Shown one piece after another: positions 26,591-35,126 of a stretch of DNA of 64,000 bases. The stretch's first letter is position 1. Each line of letters opens with the position of its first letter. Made by a program: the position numbers and the translations under genes. The DNA comes from Bradyrhizobium lablabi (GTDB lineage: Bacteria; Pseudomonadota; Alphaproteobacteria; Rhizobiales; Xanthobacteraceae), in contig NZ_LT670844.1 in the NCBI RefSeq assembly GCF_900141755.1, positions 6,792,501 to 6,856,500 on the forward strand, given 5' to 3'. The notes beneath the pieces were generated by a model, which was given only the letters and a program-made list of their open reading frames with translations, was not told where the DNA came from and searched no databases.

Positions 26591-27250
26591 ATGTCGGAAT
26601 TCACAGTCCACTCCGTTGCCGGCAGTCCGTTCGGACGCGCCGTCCTGGCGACGCTGGAAGAGAAGGGCGCATCCTATCGGTTCTCAGCGGTCGCAGGCGG
26701 CGGCTTGCGCGCGCCCGAACATCTCGCCCGGCACCCCTTCGGCCGGGTGCCGGTGCTGCAGCACGGTGGCTTCATGCTCTATGAGACGCAAGCGATTCTG
26801 CGCTATCTCGACCGCGTGCTGCCGGCGCCCGCGCTGACGCCACCAGATGTAAAACGCGTCGCGCGGATGGATCAGGTGATGAACATCAACGACTGGTACC
26901 TGTTCCACGGCGTCGGCAACGTCATCGTCTTTCATCGCGTCGTGGGACCGCGGGTAATGGGGCTTGCGCCCGACGAGGCCGCCATCGAAGCCGCGATGCC
27001 CAGGGCGCGCACGGTGTTTTGTGAATTGGCGCGGCTACTGGGCGAGCAAGCTTTTTTCGCAGGCGAAACGATCTCGCTCGCCGACCTGATGGTGGCGCCC
27101 GCCATCGGCTTTTTCGCGCAGACGCCGGAATGGACCGAGCTCGGCGCGCCGCATCAAAACCTCGTCGCGTGGCTGGCACGAATGGAAGACCGGCGGAGCA
27201 TGCGGGCGACCACGTGGGAGCGGGTGTCGGAGATGGCAGAGGCGGCCTGA
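26591..27250 (+). CDS. Glutathione S-transferase family protein
   Basis: 219-aa GST. The N-terminal thioredoxin-like domain holds VAGSPFGRAVLATLEEKG with the likely active Ser, HPFGRVPVLQHGGFMLYETQAILRYLD (cis-Pro and ET/Q-type GSH motif). The C-terminal helical domain has ISLADLMVAPAIGFF. It follows the SRPBCC gene by 24 bases with its own GGAG site and is likely the third gene of the ArsR operon, suggesting a detoxification unit. Confidence 0.9.
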   Translation: MSEFTVHSVAGSPFGRAVLATLEEKGASYRFSAVAGGGLRAPEHLARHPFGRVPVLQHGGFMLYETQAILRYLDRVLPAPALTPPDVKRVARMDQVMNINDWYLFHGVGNVIVFHRVVGPRVMGLAPDEAAIEAAMPRARTVFCELARLLGEQAFFAGETISLADLMVAPAIGFFAQTPEWTELGAPHQNLVAWLARMEDRRSMRATTWERVSEMAEAA

Positions 27251-27294
27251 GCGCAAACAGCCCAACCTCGGCGCGGATCCCACTTCGCATGCGA

Positions 27295-27432
27295 TCAGCA
27301 GTGGTTGCTGCGGGGCGATTCCAGCCCGTCGTTGAGGACCGGCGGGGCGCTCTGCGCAGGGGGCGAACGCACGTCCTTGCGCGGTTCGCGCGCTGATCCC
27401 GGGCGCTGATCCTTCTGATTGTCATTGGCCAT
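27295..27432 (-). CDS. Small hydrophilic protein, unknown
   Basis: Possible 45-aa protein MANDNQKDQRPGSAREPR..., Pro/Arg/Ser rich and without hydrophobic stretches, likely disordered. ATG 27432 has GGAGC 12 bases upstream. Nothing recognisable; it may be one of the many short MANDN-type hypothetical proteins of rhizobia or simply an open frame. Confidence 0.35.
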   Translation of the reverse strand: MANDNQKDQRPGSAREPRKDVRSPPAQSAPPVLNDGLESPRSNHC

Positions 27433-27444
27433 GTCGTCTTGCTC

Positions 27445-27479
27445 CATTGCTGCAGTACAACATCCGCACTGCAGCAATG
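27445..27479. promoter_or_regulatory. 12-bp perfect inverted repeat
   Basis: CATTGCTGCAGT at 27445-27456 and its exact inverse at 27468-27479, with an 11-base spacer. It lies 12 bases upstream of the small ORF start on the minus strand and could be an operator or an mRNA leader hairpin. No T tract follows, so a terminator is unlikely. Confidence 0.45.
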
Positions 27480-27627
27480 TTCCGCAAGTCCCGCGGCTCC
27501 CTTACGCCGAATGAGTCACGACCTGTTGAAGCAATAAATTCGCTGACAGGATCGGAGAATTACGGTGACGGTTCAATGCGATTGAAGCGGGCTGTGGATT
27601 GCACACCCGTAACAGCGTTCCGGCCAC

Positions 27628-27699
27628 CAGACCGCGAAAAAACTCGGCCTCATTATTCCGCCGCTTCTGCTTGCCCCCGCGGATGAGGTGATCGAATAA
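27628..27699 (+). pseudogene. Remnant: C-terminus of COG2984-type ABC binding protein (copy 1)
   Basis: Frame 27628-27699 reads QTAKKLGL then IPPLLLAPADEVIE-stop, the extremely conserved end of tryptophan/uncharacterised-solute ABC binding proteins (COG2984: NLKTAKALGL...ADEVIE). A stop codon in frame at 27610 and no similarity further upstream show that only the last ~23 codons survive. The IS3 element begins 1 base after the stop. Positions 27480-27627 hold nothing else I recognise. Confidence 0.7.
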
Positions 27700-27778
27700 G
27701 AATTACGGTGACAGCACTGGACTGCACCCCTGGAACGAGACACGATAATTTCTGTGACAGGCATTTCGAGGATGACCT

Positions 27779-28180
27779 GTGGCAGCAAAAGGAAAGATCC
27801 GTCAGTTTCCGACGGCGTACAAATTGAAGGCGATCAAGCTTGCTGAAGGAGGCGAAGGCGTTCTGCCTGTGGCCCGCAAGCTTGGGATATCGCGCAAGCT
27901 TCTGCATGACTGGATCAAGGCGTGGAAGGCCCATGGGCCTGAGGGGTTGAATCGCAAGCGCGGGCCCAAGCCTGGCCCCCGCAGGCTCAGGCCGCTACAG
28001 GCGGATGACAAAAAACGCTCTGCGCTCGCCCAGGCGAGCGCGCGCATCGCCGAGCTTGAACGGCTGGTGGGCCGCCAGCAACTGGACATCGATTTTTTTC
28101 GAAAAGCCTTGCGCGCCTTGGAGCGGCCGGCAGCGCAAGGCAAACCCGCATCCGCATCATCGAAGTTATTGAAGCCATGA
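27779..28180 (+). CDS. IS3-family transposase OrfA
   Basis: 133-aa DNA-binding subunit with a helix-turn-helix (EGGEGVLPVARKLGISRKLLHDWIKAWK) and a C-terminal coiled/leucine-rich part (IAELERLVGRQQLDIDFFRKALRAL) typical of IS3 OrfA. Start is GTG 27779 after GAGGATG. Its end overlaps the OrfB start by four bases (ATGA), so OrfB is probably made by coupling, or by frameshift as an OrfAB fusion. Confidence 0.88.
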   Translation: MAAKGKIRQFPTAYKLKAIKLAEGGEGVLPVARKLGISRKLLHDWIKAWKAHGPEGLNRKRGPKPGPRRLRPLQADDKKRSALAQASARIAELERLVGRQQLDIDFFRKALRALERPAAQGKPASASSKLLKP

Positions 28181-29034
28181 CGCTAGAAGCGGCCGGTTCG
28201 CACGCCGATGTGCTGCACCTGTGCAGGCTCGCAGGCCTGCCGCGCGCGACGTATTACCGGCACCTTGCCGGACGCAGCGGTGAGGCGGCTGAGTGCGAGT
28301 TGCGCGACGTTATCCAGCGCATTTGCCTCAAGCACCGCTTCTATGGCTATAGGCGGGTGACAGCGGCCCTCAGACGGCAGGGCATGGTGGTGAATGCCAA
28401 GAAAGTTCAGCGGCTTATGCGCGAGGACAATCTCCTGGCCCAGCGCAAGGCGCCGTTCCTGAAGCCACCAGCCGACCGCCCCTCGGCCTTTCTCATCGTG
28501 CCCAATCTGGTGCGCGGCCTTGTTCCGTCAGCGCCTGATCAAATCTGGGTCGCCGACATCACTTATGTGCATCTCGCCAGAGCCTTCGCCTATCTCGCCG
28601 TCATTCTCGACGCCTTCTCGCGCAAGGCCGTGGGCTGGGCTTTTGAGAACACGCTCGATGCCTCACTCGCCATCGCCGCGCTGGAGACAACCATCGATGC
28701 CCGAAAGCCGCAACCCGGCAGCCTGATCCATCACTCCGATCGCGGGGTGCAATACGCCTCCATCGCCTATCGCCAACGGCTGGCCGATCGCGACATCACC
28801 ATCAGCATGAGCAGACCGGGCAATCCCTTCGACAACGCCAAGGCCGAGAGCTTCATGAAGACGCTGAAGACCGAAGAGATCGACGGCAAGGCCTTCGCCG
28901 ACCTCAGTGACGCCCGCCGCCGAATCAATAGCTTCATCGCAGAAGTCTACAACAAGGACCGGTTGCACTCGGCGCTCGGGTACCAATCGCCCCTTGAGTT
29001 CGAAACCGCGTTCGCGCAAAACAAACCACGATAA
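28177..29034 (+). CDS. IS3-family transposase OrfB (integrase core)
   Basis: 285-aa catalytic subunit. Residues HRFYGYRRVTAALRRQG form the IS3 HTH_21 region. The DDE core is Asp in IWVADITYV, Asp in HHSDRGVQYAS and Glu in NAKAESFMKTLKTEE, with LHSALGYQSPLEFE at the end. The frame is intact, so the element may be functional. Confidence 0.9.
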   Translation: MTLEAAGSHADVLHLCRLAGLPRATYYRHLAGRSGEAAECELRDVIQRICLKHRFYGYRRVTAALRRQGMVVNAKKVQRLMREDNLLAQRKAPFLKPPADRPSAFLIVPNLVRGLVPSAPDQIWVADITYVHLARAFAYLAVILDAFSRKAVGWAFENTLDASLAIAALETTIDARKPQPGSLIHHSDRGVQYASIAYRQRLADRDITISMSRPGNPFDNAKAESFMKTLKTEEIDGKAFADLSDARRRINSFIAEVYNKDRLHSALGYQSPLEFETAFAQNKPR

Positions 29035-29205
29035 CGCATCATGGCAACCGCACTGTCACAGAAATTATCGTGTCTCGTTCCAGGGGTGCAGTCCAGCACT
29101 GTCACCGTAATTCCCGGTGGCGGCGGCCTTGTTCATGTTTCTGTTCGGGAGATACATGAACGGTTACTTGAAATGATGACCGTGATGAGCCAGCGGAGAT
29201 TCGGT

Positions 29206-29738
29206 TCACCTCTGGGGATACGCCGTGAAAATGTAATCCTTTGCCGCCACGGTCGTGTGGCACGCGTAGCCGCACTTCGCGTCGTTCCCATTGGGCTTGA
29301 ACGTGTCGGACGCGGCATCATAAAGAAACTGGGCGTAGGCCCATCCGTTGGTGTCCGGGAATCGCTTGCTGTCTTTTTCGATGAACGAAACCGATTTCAG
29401 GGTGTCCGGGACCATCACGAAATAGGGGGACTCGGGGTTCTTTTTCGAGGACCACTCGATCTTCACGATCTTGGAGCCTTCGGGAAAAGGCTTGCCGTTG
29501 CCGGGGACGCCTTGTCGATACGCCTCGATCATCGCGTCATTCGCCGCGATCACTTTCAAGCTGCTTTCAGTCTGACTGACGGCGACATCCTGCCAGGTTT
29601 CGTATCCCCTGAACTCGGAAAACGAGAGCCGTTTGGCACTTGCAGCGTGAATCTGTCTTGAGCCGCTAGCGCCATGCCGCCCAAGACGGCGAGCAAGACC
29701 ACGATAATCGATATCGCCGGGAATGAAGGTCTCTTCAT
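29206..29738 (-). pseudogene. Cytochrome P460 family gene, single-base frameshift
   Basis: ATG 29738 (GGAGGAGCG upstream) opens a signal peptide (MKRPSFPAISIIVVLLAVLG...ALAAQDRF) and mature start TLQVPNG. At about 29627-29632 the frame breaks. The continuation LSFSEFRGYETWQ...KFPEGSKIV-type P460 core runs in another frame to the stop at 29206 and includes the haem motif KCGYACHTTV (C-x3-C-H). Restoring one C in the GGC(C)TCTCG stretch joins both parts. P460 proteins are small periplasmic c-type cytochromes that act on hydroxylamine or NO. It could be a sequencing error rather than a true pseudogene. Confidence 0.8.
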
Positions 29739-30034
29739 GGCTCGCTCCTCCACTGCTGCTTGCAATTGGATTTAAGATTGCGCGGCGTGGCGCGTATATT
29801 TCCGGCGCGCGGCATCCGAATGCGAGATAGAGTTTGTAGCACAAGCGGCCGCCGTCGCAAATTGACGGTTGTCAATGTTTTCGGGGGTGCCCAATCAGCT
29901 CTTGGCTGCGTGCTTTCGGTGAATGCGACCTGGAATTTCTGCAATTGCGGTGACAGCGCACTTTACGGGCGTCACCGGAGATCAATTAAGGTGCGCACTG
30001 TCACAGTAAGAAAAGACTTGGAGTTTCTGTAGCG

Positions 30035-30090
30035 GTCTAGTCTTTTATCTAGACAAAAGGCTTGATAAAGGTCTAGATGAGCCCCATAAT
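30035..30090 (+). promoter_or_regulatory. brnTA promoter and candidate operators
   Basis: TTGATA (30062-30067) and CATAAT (30085-30090) with a 17-base spacer match sigma70 boxes well. GTCTAG at 30035, its inverse CTAGAC at 30049 and a third GTCTAGA at 30071 (between the boxes) are likely BrnA or BrnTA sites. The predicted transcription start falls at about 30097, on the brnT ATG at 30096, so the transcript may be leaderless. Confidence 0.6.
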
Positions 30091-30095
30091 GGAAT

Positions 30096-30359
30096 ATGGA
30101 GTTCGAGTGGAACCCGGCCAAGTGCGCGAAGAATATCGCTGAACGCGCCATCGACTTCGCTGATGTGGTGGTGGGTTTTGCGGACCCCGGAAGGAAAGTG
30201 GTCAAGGACACGCGCAAAGACTACGGCGAGGTGCGCTACAACATGCTCGCTAAGGTCAACGGCCGGGTCTTTCACGTCACCTTCACCGAACGCGGAGAGA
30301 TCACCTGGATCATTTCCGCGCGCAAAGCAAACGAGCGGGAGCAACGGCGTTATGGCTAA
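30096..30359 (+). CDS. brnT: BrnT-family toxin (type II toxin-antitoxin)
   Basis: 87-aa RelE-fold ribonuclease toxin. Family hallmarks are FEWNPAKCAKNIAERAIDFADV at the start, DYGEVRYNMLAKVNGRVFHVTFTERG in the middle and IISARKANEREQRRYG at the end. It overlaps the antitoxin gene by 8 bases, in the toxin-first order usual for brnTA. Confidence 0.92.
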   Translation: MEFEWNPAKCAKNIAERAIDFADVVVGFADPGRKVVKDTRKDYGEVRYNMLAKVNGRVFHVTFTERGEITWIISARKANEREQRRYG

Positions 30360-30747
30360 GGCAAAAGTGCGCGCCGTCCTAATCGACGGCAAACCCTACC
30401 AGAAGAAAGCAGATGGCAGCCTGGTGCCTCTTAAGGGCAAGACCGACTGGGAGCGTCTGGATCGCCAGACCTCTGCCCAGGTGGAAGCTATTGCGGCCAA
30501 CGATCGTGAAGGTGCGCCCATGTCTGATGCGGAGTGGGCCAGGGCGGAGATTGTGCGGCCGGAGAAGGTTGCCGTTGGCCTTAAGCTCGATAGCGATGTC
30601 CTGGGCTGGTTTAAGGACCAGGGTAAAGGCTACCAGACTCGTATCAATACAGTTCTGCGTCGCTTTTACGAGGTGCATCAAAAAACGGGGGGATTGGATA
30701 ACCGTCGCCGTGATCAAGGACGGCGAAATCCGTCAAAGGCGAGGTGA
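30352..30747 (+). CDS. brnA: BrnA-family antitoxin, extended C-terminus
   Basis: 131-aa antitoxin. SDAEWARAEIVRPEKVAVGLKLDSDVLGWFKDQGKGYQTRINTVLRRFYEVHQ is the BrnA dimerisation and ribbon-helix-helix DNA-binding part; it should neutralise BrnT and repress the promoter. The last ~15 residues (Arg-rich DNRRRDQGRRNP...) run into the antisense of a decayed ABC binding-protein gene at 30714, so the natural stop was probably lost by that junction. Confidence 0.88.
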   Translation: MAKAKVRAVLIDGKPYQKKADGSLVPLKGKTDWERLDRQTSAQVEAIAANDREGAPMSDAEWARAEIVRPEKVAVGLKLDSDVLGWFKDQGKGYQTRINTVLRRFYEVHQKTGGLDNRRRDQGRRNPSKAR

Positions 30748-31154
30748 TACGTTGGTAGGAACGCCTTGGCGGTCTTGAGATTGATCACCATCTCGATCTT
30801 GGTCGGTTGCTCCACCGGCAGGGCGCCGGGTTTTGCGCCATCCAAAATCCTTTTCACGAAAAACGACGCTCTGACGATCAGCGTCTGCAATGATATCCCA
30901 TAGGTCATCAGGCCGCCGAAGTCGGCGAAGTCGGTTACGGTGGAAAAACTCGGCAGACGATGCGCCAGCGCCAACGCGGCGATGCGATCGTTCAGATCGA
31001 TATTCCCGGAATCCGCGACAAGTTGCAGCGTGTCGGGATGTTGCGCCGCAAGGGTGGCGAAAACCGAATCGAGCTGATCGGGCGACTGCAATGCGATCGG
31101 CAGCACCTGCATGCCCCTTGCGCTTTTCGCGCGCGCGGTGGAACCCGAAAGCAA
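30714..31154 (-). pseudogene. Remnant: COG2984-type ABC binding protein, C-terminal half (copy 2)
   Basis: Frame reads ARGMQVLPIALQSPDQLDSVFATLAAQ, FADFGGLMTYGISL, FVKRILDGAKPGALPVEQPTKIEMVINLKTAKA, the lobe 2 end of COG2984 substrate-binding proteins. The N-terminal half and signal peptide are missing and the end after NLKTAKAF diverges (no ADEVIE), so both ends are broken. It overlaps the tail of brnA on the other strand. Positions 31155-31384 hold nothing recognisable. Confidence 0.75.
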
Positions 31155-31384
31155 CCGGCCGGACGCCGATCCCTGTTCTCGATTGTCATATAGCCACCGG
31201 CGACTTTGGCGCGGCGTCGTGCTGCTCCAGGCCTGGTGATCACGAGAGTTCCGTGGCCGTTCGCGGCGTGCAACCGTTTCGACAGCAGGCAGGACGCAAG
31301 GACGGCGCGTGGCGAATATGCTATCAACAAGCGCCAGGGTTCATTTGAGATTTCTGGCCAAAACTTCAACCAGGGAGTTCAGAC

Positions 31385-31717
31385 ATGGCGCTCTATATGT
31401 ATCAGGCAAGCTACACCGGAGAATCATGGGCAGCGCAGATGAAGAACCCGCAAAACCGCGTTGAATCCGTTGGACGGCAGGTGTGCGAAGCCGTCGGCGG
31501 CAAAATGGTTGGTGGTTGGTATTGCTTCGGCGATTATGATCTCATCCTGATCGCCGATGTGCCGAACAACGAGAGCATGGCCGCCATCGCCGTGACGATT
31601 GCCGGGGGCGGCGCAATCAAGGCCAGCCATACCACTGCATTGATGACCGGAGCGGAGTTCCTGGGGGCCCTGAAGAAGTCGGAGTCCGTTGCCAAGGGTT
31701 ATAAGCCCGCCCGATAG
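31385..31717 (+). CDS. GYD domain-containing protein
   Basis: 110-aa protein of the GYD family (DUF1330-like ferredoxin fold). YMYQASYTGESWAAQMKNPQNRVE and GGWYCFGDYDLILIADVPNNESMAAIAVTIAGGGAI contain the name-giving G-x-YD and the substrate-pocket strands. Function unknown across the family. ATG 31385 follows AGGGAGTTC. No operon partner. Confidence 0.88.
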   Translation: MALYMYQASYTGESWAAQMKNPQNRVESVGRQVCEAVGGKMVGGWYCFGDYDLILIADVPNNESMAAIAVTIAGGGAIKASHTTALMTGAEFLGALKKSESVAKGYKPAR

Positions 31718-31966
31718 GAATCGTCGGCCTTCGATCACCCGCATCCGGGTCGATCCGGTCGGCCTTCCGCCGCGGGTTCATCATTTGGATGCGGGTTTGT
31801 TTTGCTGGGCGCATGGGTGGTCTGACTCGCCGCTTTCGTCGATTGAGGTCAACTCAAGCCCGCTACAACGATGCCATAGACACATGTTTGCGGTTCGCAC
31901 TTTTCGCGACGTATCGGCGCCCGCGATATGGTCGCTATCGGTGCACGGCAACGGTAGCGCGCTTGT

Positions 31967-32806
31967 CTAATGCGCCATCCATAACGGCAAGTCCGCGTGC
32001 TCCATGATGTGGCTGGTGGCGCCGCCGAAAATCATTTGCCGCAGCCTGTTCCTTGTGAAGGCTCCCTTGACCAATAGATCGCAGCCTTGCTCCTTGGCCG
32101 CAGCCAGGACCGCTTCACCAGTGCTGCGGCCGTCCAGCTCAACGTTCATGGCCTCGACGGCAATCCCATTATACCGCAATTGCTTGCGCACCTGATCGGC
32201 TGATGGACCCGGCACACCCTGTCCACCGACGACAGTCAAAACCGTCACGCGCCCGGCTAGCCGCAGCAATGGCATCGCCAAAGCGTTGGCGCGGGCCTGC
32301 TCGGTGCTGCCATTCCAATGGATCATGATGTTGGTCGCGATCTGTTTCGGAGCGGTCGGTGGCGACAGCACAACAGGCCCACCGCTTTCGAATAGTCCCG
32401 ACTCGATGGCACGTTTATATAGAGCGGCCGTTTCAGCGTCCGGCCTGCTCATGACGATCACATCGAACGCGCGGCCATGGCTGCCAACAAGACCTTCACC
32501 CGGCGGCACCTCGGCAAACCAGCCAAACGAAGGCCGGTCCGTGGTCGTTCTCACAGCAGCAACGCCGTGCTCCTGCATGAAGGTTTCGAAGAGCTTGCGC
32601 GCCCCCGCCGTTTCCTCTTCGCGCCGCGCTCGATAGGTTTCCATGGAATAGCTGCTGGCCAGCTCTGCCACGACAAACTCAGGGGCGCCAAACCACAGTG
32701 GAACACCCTCGATATAGGCGCCGGTGCGCTGCGCGAGCAGCACCGCCGTTTCGAGCGTGGATTTCATGGCCGAGGTATTTTGGATTGGTACCAAAATCGT
32801 CTTCAT
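31967..32806 (-). CDS. Universal stress protein, two tandem Usp domains
   Basis: 279-aa UspA-type protein. Domain 1 begins MKTILVPIQNTSAMKSTLETAVLLAQ; domain 2 ends LLVKGAFTRNRLRQMIFGGATSHIMEHADLPLWMAH with the ATP-loop-like G-x2-R-x-RQMIFGGATSH motif. ATG 32806 follows GGAGGAGC; the longer frame up to 33034 runs through the tRNA gene and is not coding. The gap 31718-31966 downstream shows nothing. Confidence 0.9.
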   Translation of the reverse strand: MKTILVPIQNTSAMKSTLETAVLLAQRTGAYIEGVPLWFGAPEFVVAELASSYSMETYRARREEETAGARKLFETFMQEHGVAAVRTTTDRPSFGWFAEVPPGEGLVGSHGRAFDVIVMSRPDAETAALYKRAIESGLFESGGPVVLSPPTAPKQIATNIMIHWNGSTEQARANALAMPLLRLAGRVTVLTVVGGQGVPGPSADQVRKQLRYNGIAVEAMNVELDGRSTGEAVLAAAKEQGCDLLVKGAFTRNRLRQMIFGGATSHIMEHADLPLWMAH

Positions 32807-32993
32807 CGTCAGCTCCTCCGCTCGTTGCAAATGAACGATAGTCCAATGCAGCCAAAGCGGCGGCTTTTCCCGAATTGCCAACGCGCTTCGCTGATCTTCT
32901 TGGACGGCCCAATGAATCACTCGCGGGAGCGAAGCCCGTGAGATGATGATCGCGGCACGCGACGCCATTTCAAAGTGGTACAATCCTAGGCCT

Positions 32994-33080
32994 TGGTGCG
33001 GGCGGTGGGACTCGAACCCACACGACGTTGCCATCGAGGGATTTTAAGTCCCTTGCGTCTACCAGTTCCGCCACGTCCGC
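32994..33080 (-). tRNA. tRNA-Leu (UAA anticodon)
   Basis: 87 nt including an encoded CCA. On the minus strand it starts GCGGACGTGGCGGAACTGG. Anticodon stem-loop AGGGA-CTTAAAA-TCCCT gives anticodon TAA; a class II variable arm CGATG-GCAA-CGTCG and T-arm GTGGG-TTCGAGT-CCCAC are present. The acceptor stem has one mismatch, A5 against C68 (GCGGACG with CGCCCGC). The recombinase gene lies 90 bases beyond its 5' end. Confidence 0.95.
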
Positions 33081-33170
33081 CCTATTGATTTCCATAGCTT
33101 TTTCGTCCCGGGCCGGCAAATGTTTTCCAATCGAACCCTTGCGGTTTTCCATTTCGGTTACAAAACCTGT

Positions 33171-34295
33171 TCACGCCTTGTCCGGACGGTCGCTGATCCT
33201 GCTGAATGCCCGGATGATGTTCTGCTCGGCCTCGACGTGCCGGGTATAGTGGGCGCCCATGCGTTCCGACTCGTCGCCTATCAGATCGGCCACCTCGCGG
33301 GTGTTGGCGCCGGTGCGCCTCCACCAAGCGGCGTAGGACACGCGCAAACCGTGCAGCGTGGTGCCGGCGCCAATGTGGCCGGCGCGCTCCTGGTCGCGCA
33401 GCCAATGGCTCACCCGGGTCTGCATCTCCTTCTCGGACGGCCACGCGGTGCCGTCGTCGCGGACGGCGATCAGCCCGTCTGCCCGCTGCACCTTCAGCTC
33501 GCCCATGAAGGCCTGCAGCTCGGACAGCACCGGTAGGTTCACGAATTTGTCGTTCTTGCGCGCCTTGTACCGGACGGCTTGCCCGGTAAGTGGATGCGCC
33601 TTGAACTGCTTCCGGTTGACCTGAACGATCGTCTGGCCGCGGAGGCCGGCGTAGCGTGCGAGGAACAGGCAAATCTTGATCTCGAGCCGAGCGTTCTCGC
33701 GCGCGAATTGCCACTCCTCTGGCTCCCACTCGCGGTTAGCGTTGGGATCGGCCTTGTGGGCCTTGTCCATGCCCAGGCACGGGCTGAAGGACATCTTGCC
33801 CCGCTTCACGGCTTGCCGGAACATCGAGGATAGCGCCGCGATCATCTGGTCGGCGAAGCGGGGCCATTTGTCATTCGCGCAGGTGTCGCGCACCTCGTAG
33901 AGAGCCGGCTGCGTGATATCGTTGAGCACCATATCGAACTCGGGCCGCAGATAATCGAAGGCATCGAGATAGTCGTCACGAGTGGACTTGGCGAGCTTCC
34001 ACCACTTCGGATAGCCGTCGACCTCGCCTTCTTTGGCGTCATCGATCGCGCCGCAGGTGTACCAATGGACGAAGCCGCCCAGGGTCTCGATCGGGAAGTC
34101 GCCCGCCCGACGCTTGAGCAGTCGCGGCCGGTTATAGACTTGAATGAACTCAGGATCCTCCAGCTTCTGCAGCAATTCGGCGCGCGAGCCAATGAAACCC
34201 TTGATCAGGGGCTCGCCGGTCTCTCGGCGATAGACGTAATACTTGCCCCGAGCGTTCGCGATCTTAAGCCCTTTGAACTTCACCCTGACCACCAT
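33171..34295 (-). CDS. Tyrosine recombinase/phage-type integrase
   Basis: 374-aa integrase. An N-terminal SAM-like/arm-binding part is followed by the catalytic domain with Arg in FLARYAGLRGQT, HxxR in TLHGLRVSYAAWWRR and the likely nucleophile Tyr in MGAHYTRHVEAEQ. The usual second His position reads LIGDESE (Asp). It is transcribed toward the tRNA-Leu gene and reads intact. It probably inserted the island to its right or left at the tRNA; which side cannot be decided here. Confidence 0.9.
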   Translation of the reverse strand: MVVRVKFKGLKIANARGKYYVYRRETGEPLIKGFIGSRAELLQKLEDPEFIQVYNRPRLLKRRAGDFPIETLGGFVHWYTCGAIDDAKEGEVDGYPKWWKLAKSTRDDYLDAFDYLRPEFDMVLNDITQPALYEVRDTCANDKWPRFADQMIAALSSMFRQAVKRGKMSFSPCLGMDKAHKADPNANREWEPEEWQFARENARLEIKICLFLARYAGLRGQTIVQVNRKQFKAHPLTGQAVRYKARKNDKFVNLPVLSELQAFMGELKVQRADGLIAVRDDGTAWPSEKEMQTRVSHWLRDQERAGHIGAGTTLHGLRVSYAAWWRRTGANTREVADLIGDESERMGAHYTRHVEAEQNIIRAFSRISDRPDKA

Positions 34296-34374
34296 TCAGC
34301 TTCTCCCCGAACCGTCGGACCGGCCGGGATGGTTGCGTATTTTGCTCAGCCAAGGCAAGACTTTGAGCAGAACG

Positions 34375-34852
34375 CACGCCCGACGAAATGCATGCGCTCG
34401 CCGCCTTCTACGGCACGGGTGCCAGCACCGGACCAGCGGAGGGCCTTCCCTCGCGGTAACACGGGCGATGGTTGCCGTGTCCGCGCCTGAGCCGTAAAGC
34501 ATCGTCATGCGGATATCCGTTGCGCTTGGAATTGTTCTCGCGGGACTCGCGCTCCCGACATAGAATGTGGCCGCACAATTTATCGAAAAGAAAGTGCCCA
34601 CCTTGGCGGCGGCACAGAGAATCTCATTGCATTTTCATCGGAGATCGAGCGTGTTCGTTGCGTTTGGGAGCAGTCCTTTTTGGTGCGGCGCTCGTCTCGT
34701 TGGGCTTAGACATATTGCCCGAATGTAGTGGTGTCGGGTCATAGACGCGTATGCTGAGGCGCGGCTCGCGCCAAGCAGCATGGCCCGTCATCCGATCATG
34801 ACCGTCCCGTGCTATTTTCCATGAAGGGCCGCTTCTGGCGCAAAGCGGACAT
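34375..34852. repeat. 478-bp direct repeat, left copy
   Basis: Matches 63386-63863 base for base with an offset of 29011 and one difference seen (A at 34727, T at 63738). The copy starts in the last ~85 bases of the cytochrome c coding sequence (CGACGAAATGCATGCGCTCG) and ends in the motif GGCGCAAAGCGGACAT. Here it carries only the tail of the gene, so it derives from the right copy. Confidence 0.95.
34507..34629 (+). pseudogene. Broken GlcG/HbpS-like haem-binding gene start (left repeat copy)
   Basis: ATG 34507 opens a signal-peptide-like MRISVALGIVLAGLALPT, then an in-frame TAG, then NVAAQFIEKKVPTLAAAQRI, which resembles the mature start of GlcG/HbpS proteins. Similarity stops soon after. 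Copy of the sequence at 63518-63640. The interval 34853-35126 beyond the repeat shows no gene. Confidence 0.4.
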
Positions 34853-35126
34853 CGGCCAGACTGGCAACGTCAGCTAAGTGCCGATAGTGTTGAAAAAGTC
34901 CTTTTAGGGTGATGAACGAAAATTTTTAGAGCCGCTGATGCGTCTTACGCGCGGCGACGTGAGGGACCATATCGTTTCGTCCAAAATCGACCACGGACCT
35001 TCCTAGTAGCGTTGAAAAGCCACACAGCCGCAGGGACGTCTAAAAATCAACTTTCGCGAGATTTCTGGGGCTGATCGATTTTCGACTTTTGCAACAGTAT
35101 CTGCCAAAAGCGGTCATCGACCGATT

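Larger units (their letters stand above)
27701..29112 (+). mobile_element. IS3-family insertion sequence
   Basis: 1412-bp element. The 60-bp ends 27701-27760 and 29053-29112 are inverted copies of each other with two mismatches, starting AATTACGGTGACAG and including TGGACTGCACCCCTGG. They enclose two coupled transposase genes. No direct target duplication is visible (left flank ATAAG, right flank CCCGG). Shorter ends inside the 60 bp cannot be excluded. A related TGCGGTGACAGCGCAC/GTGCGCACTGTCAC motif pair recurs at 29948-30006. Confidence 0.85.

Noticed and set aside
32807..33034. Longer start for the universal stress protein
   Set aside because: The extension runs through the tRNA-Leu gene; the ATG at 32806 has an excellent ribosome site.
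34472..34744. 90-codon frame repeated at 63483-63755
   Set aside because: It lies in the duplicated block in a frame other than the haem-binding remnant, with arginine/serine-rich composition typical of shadow frames.
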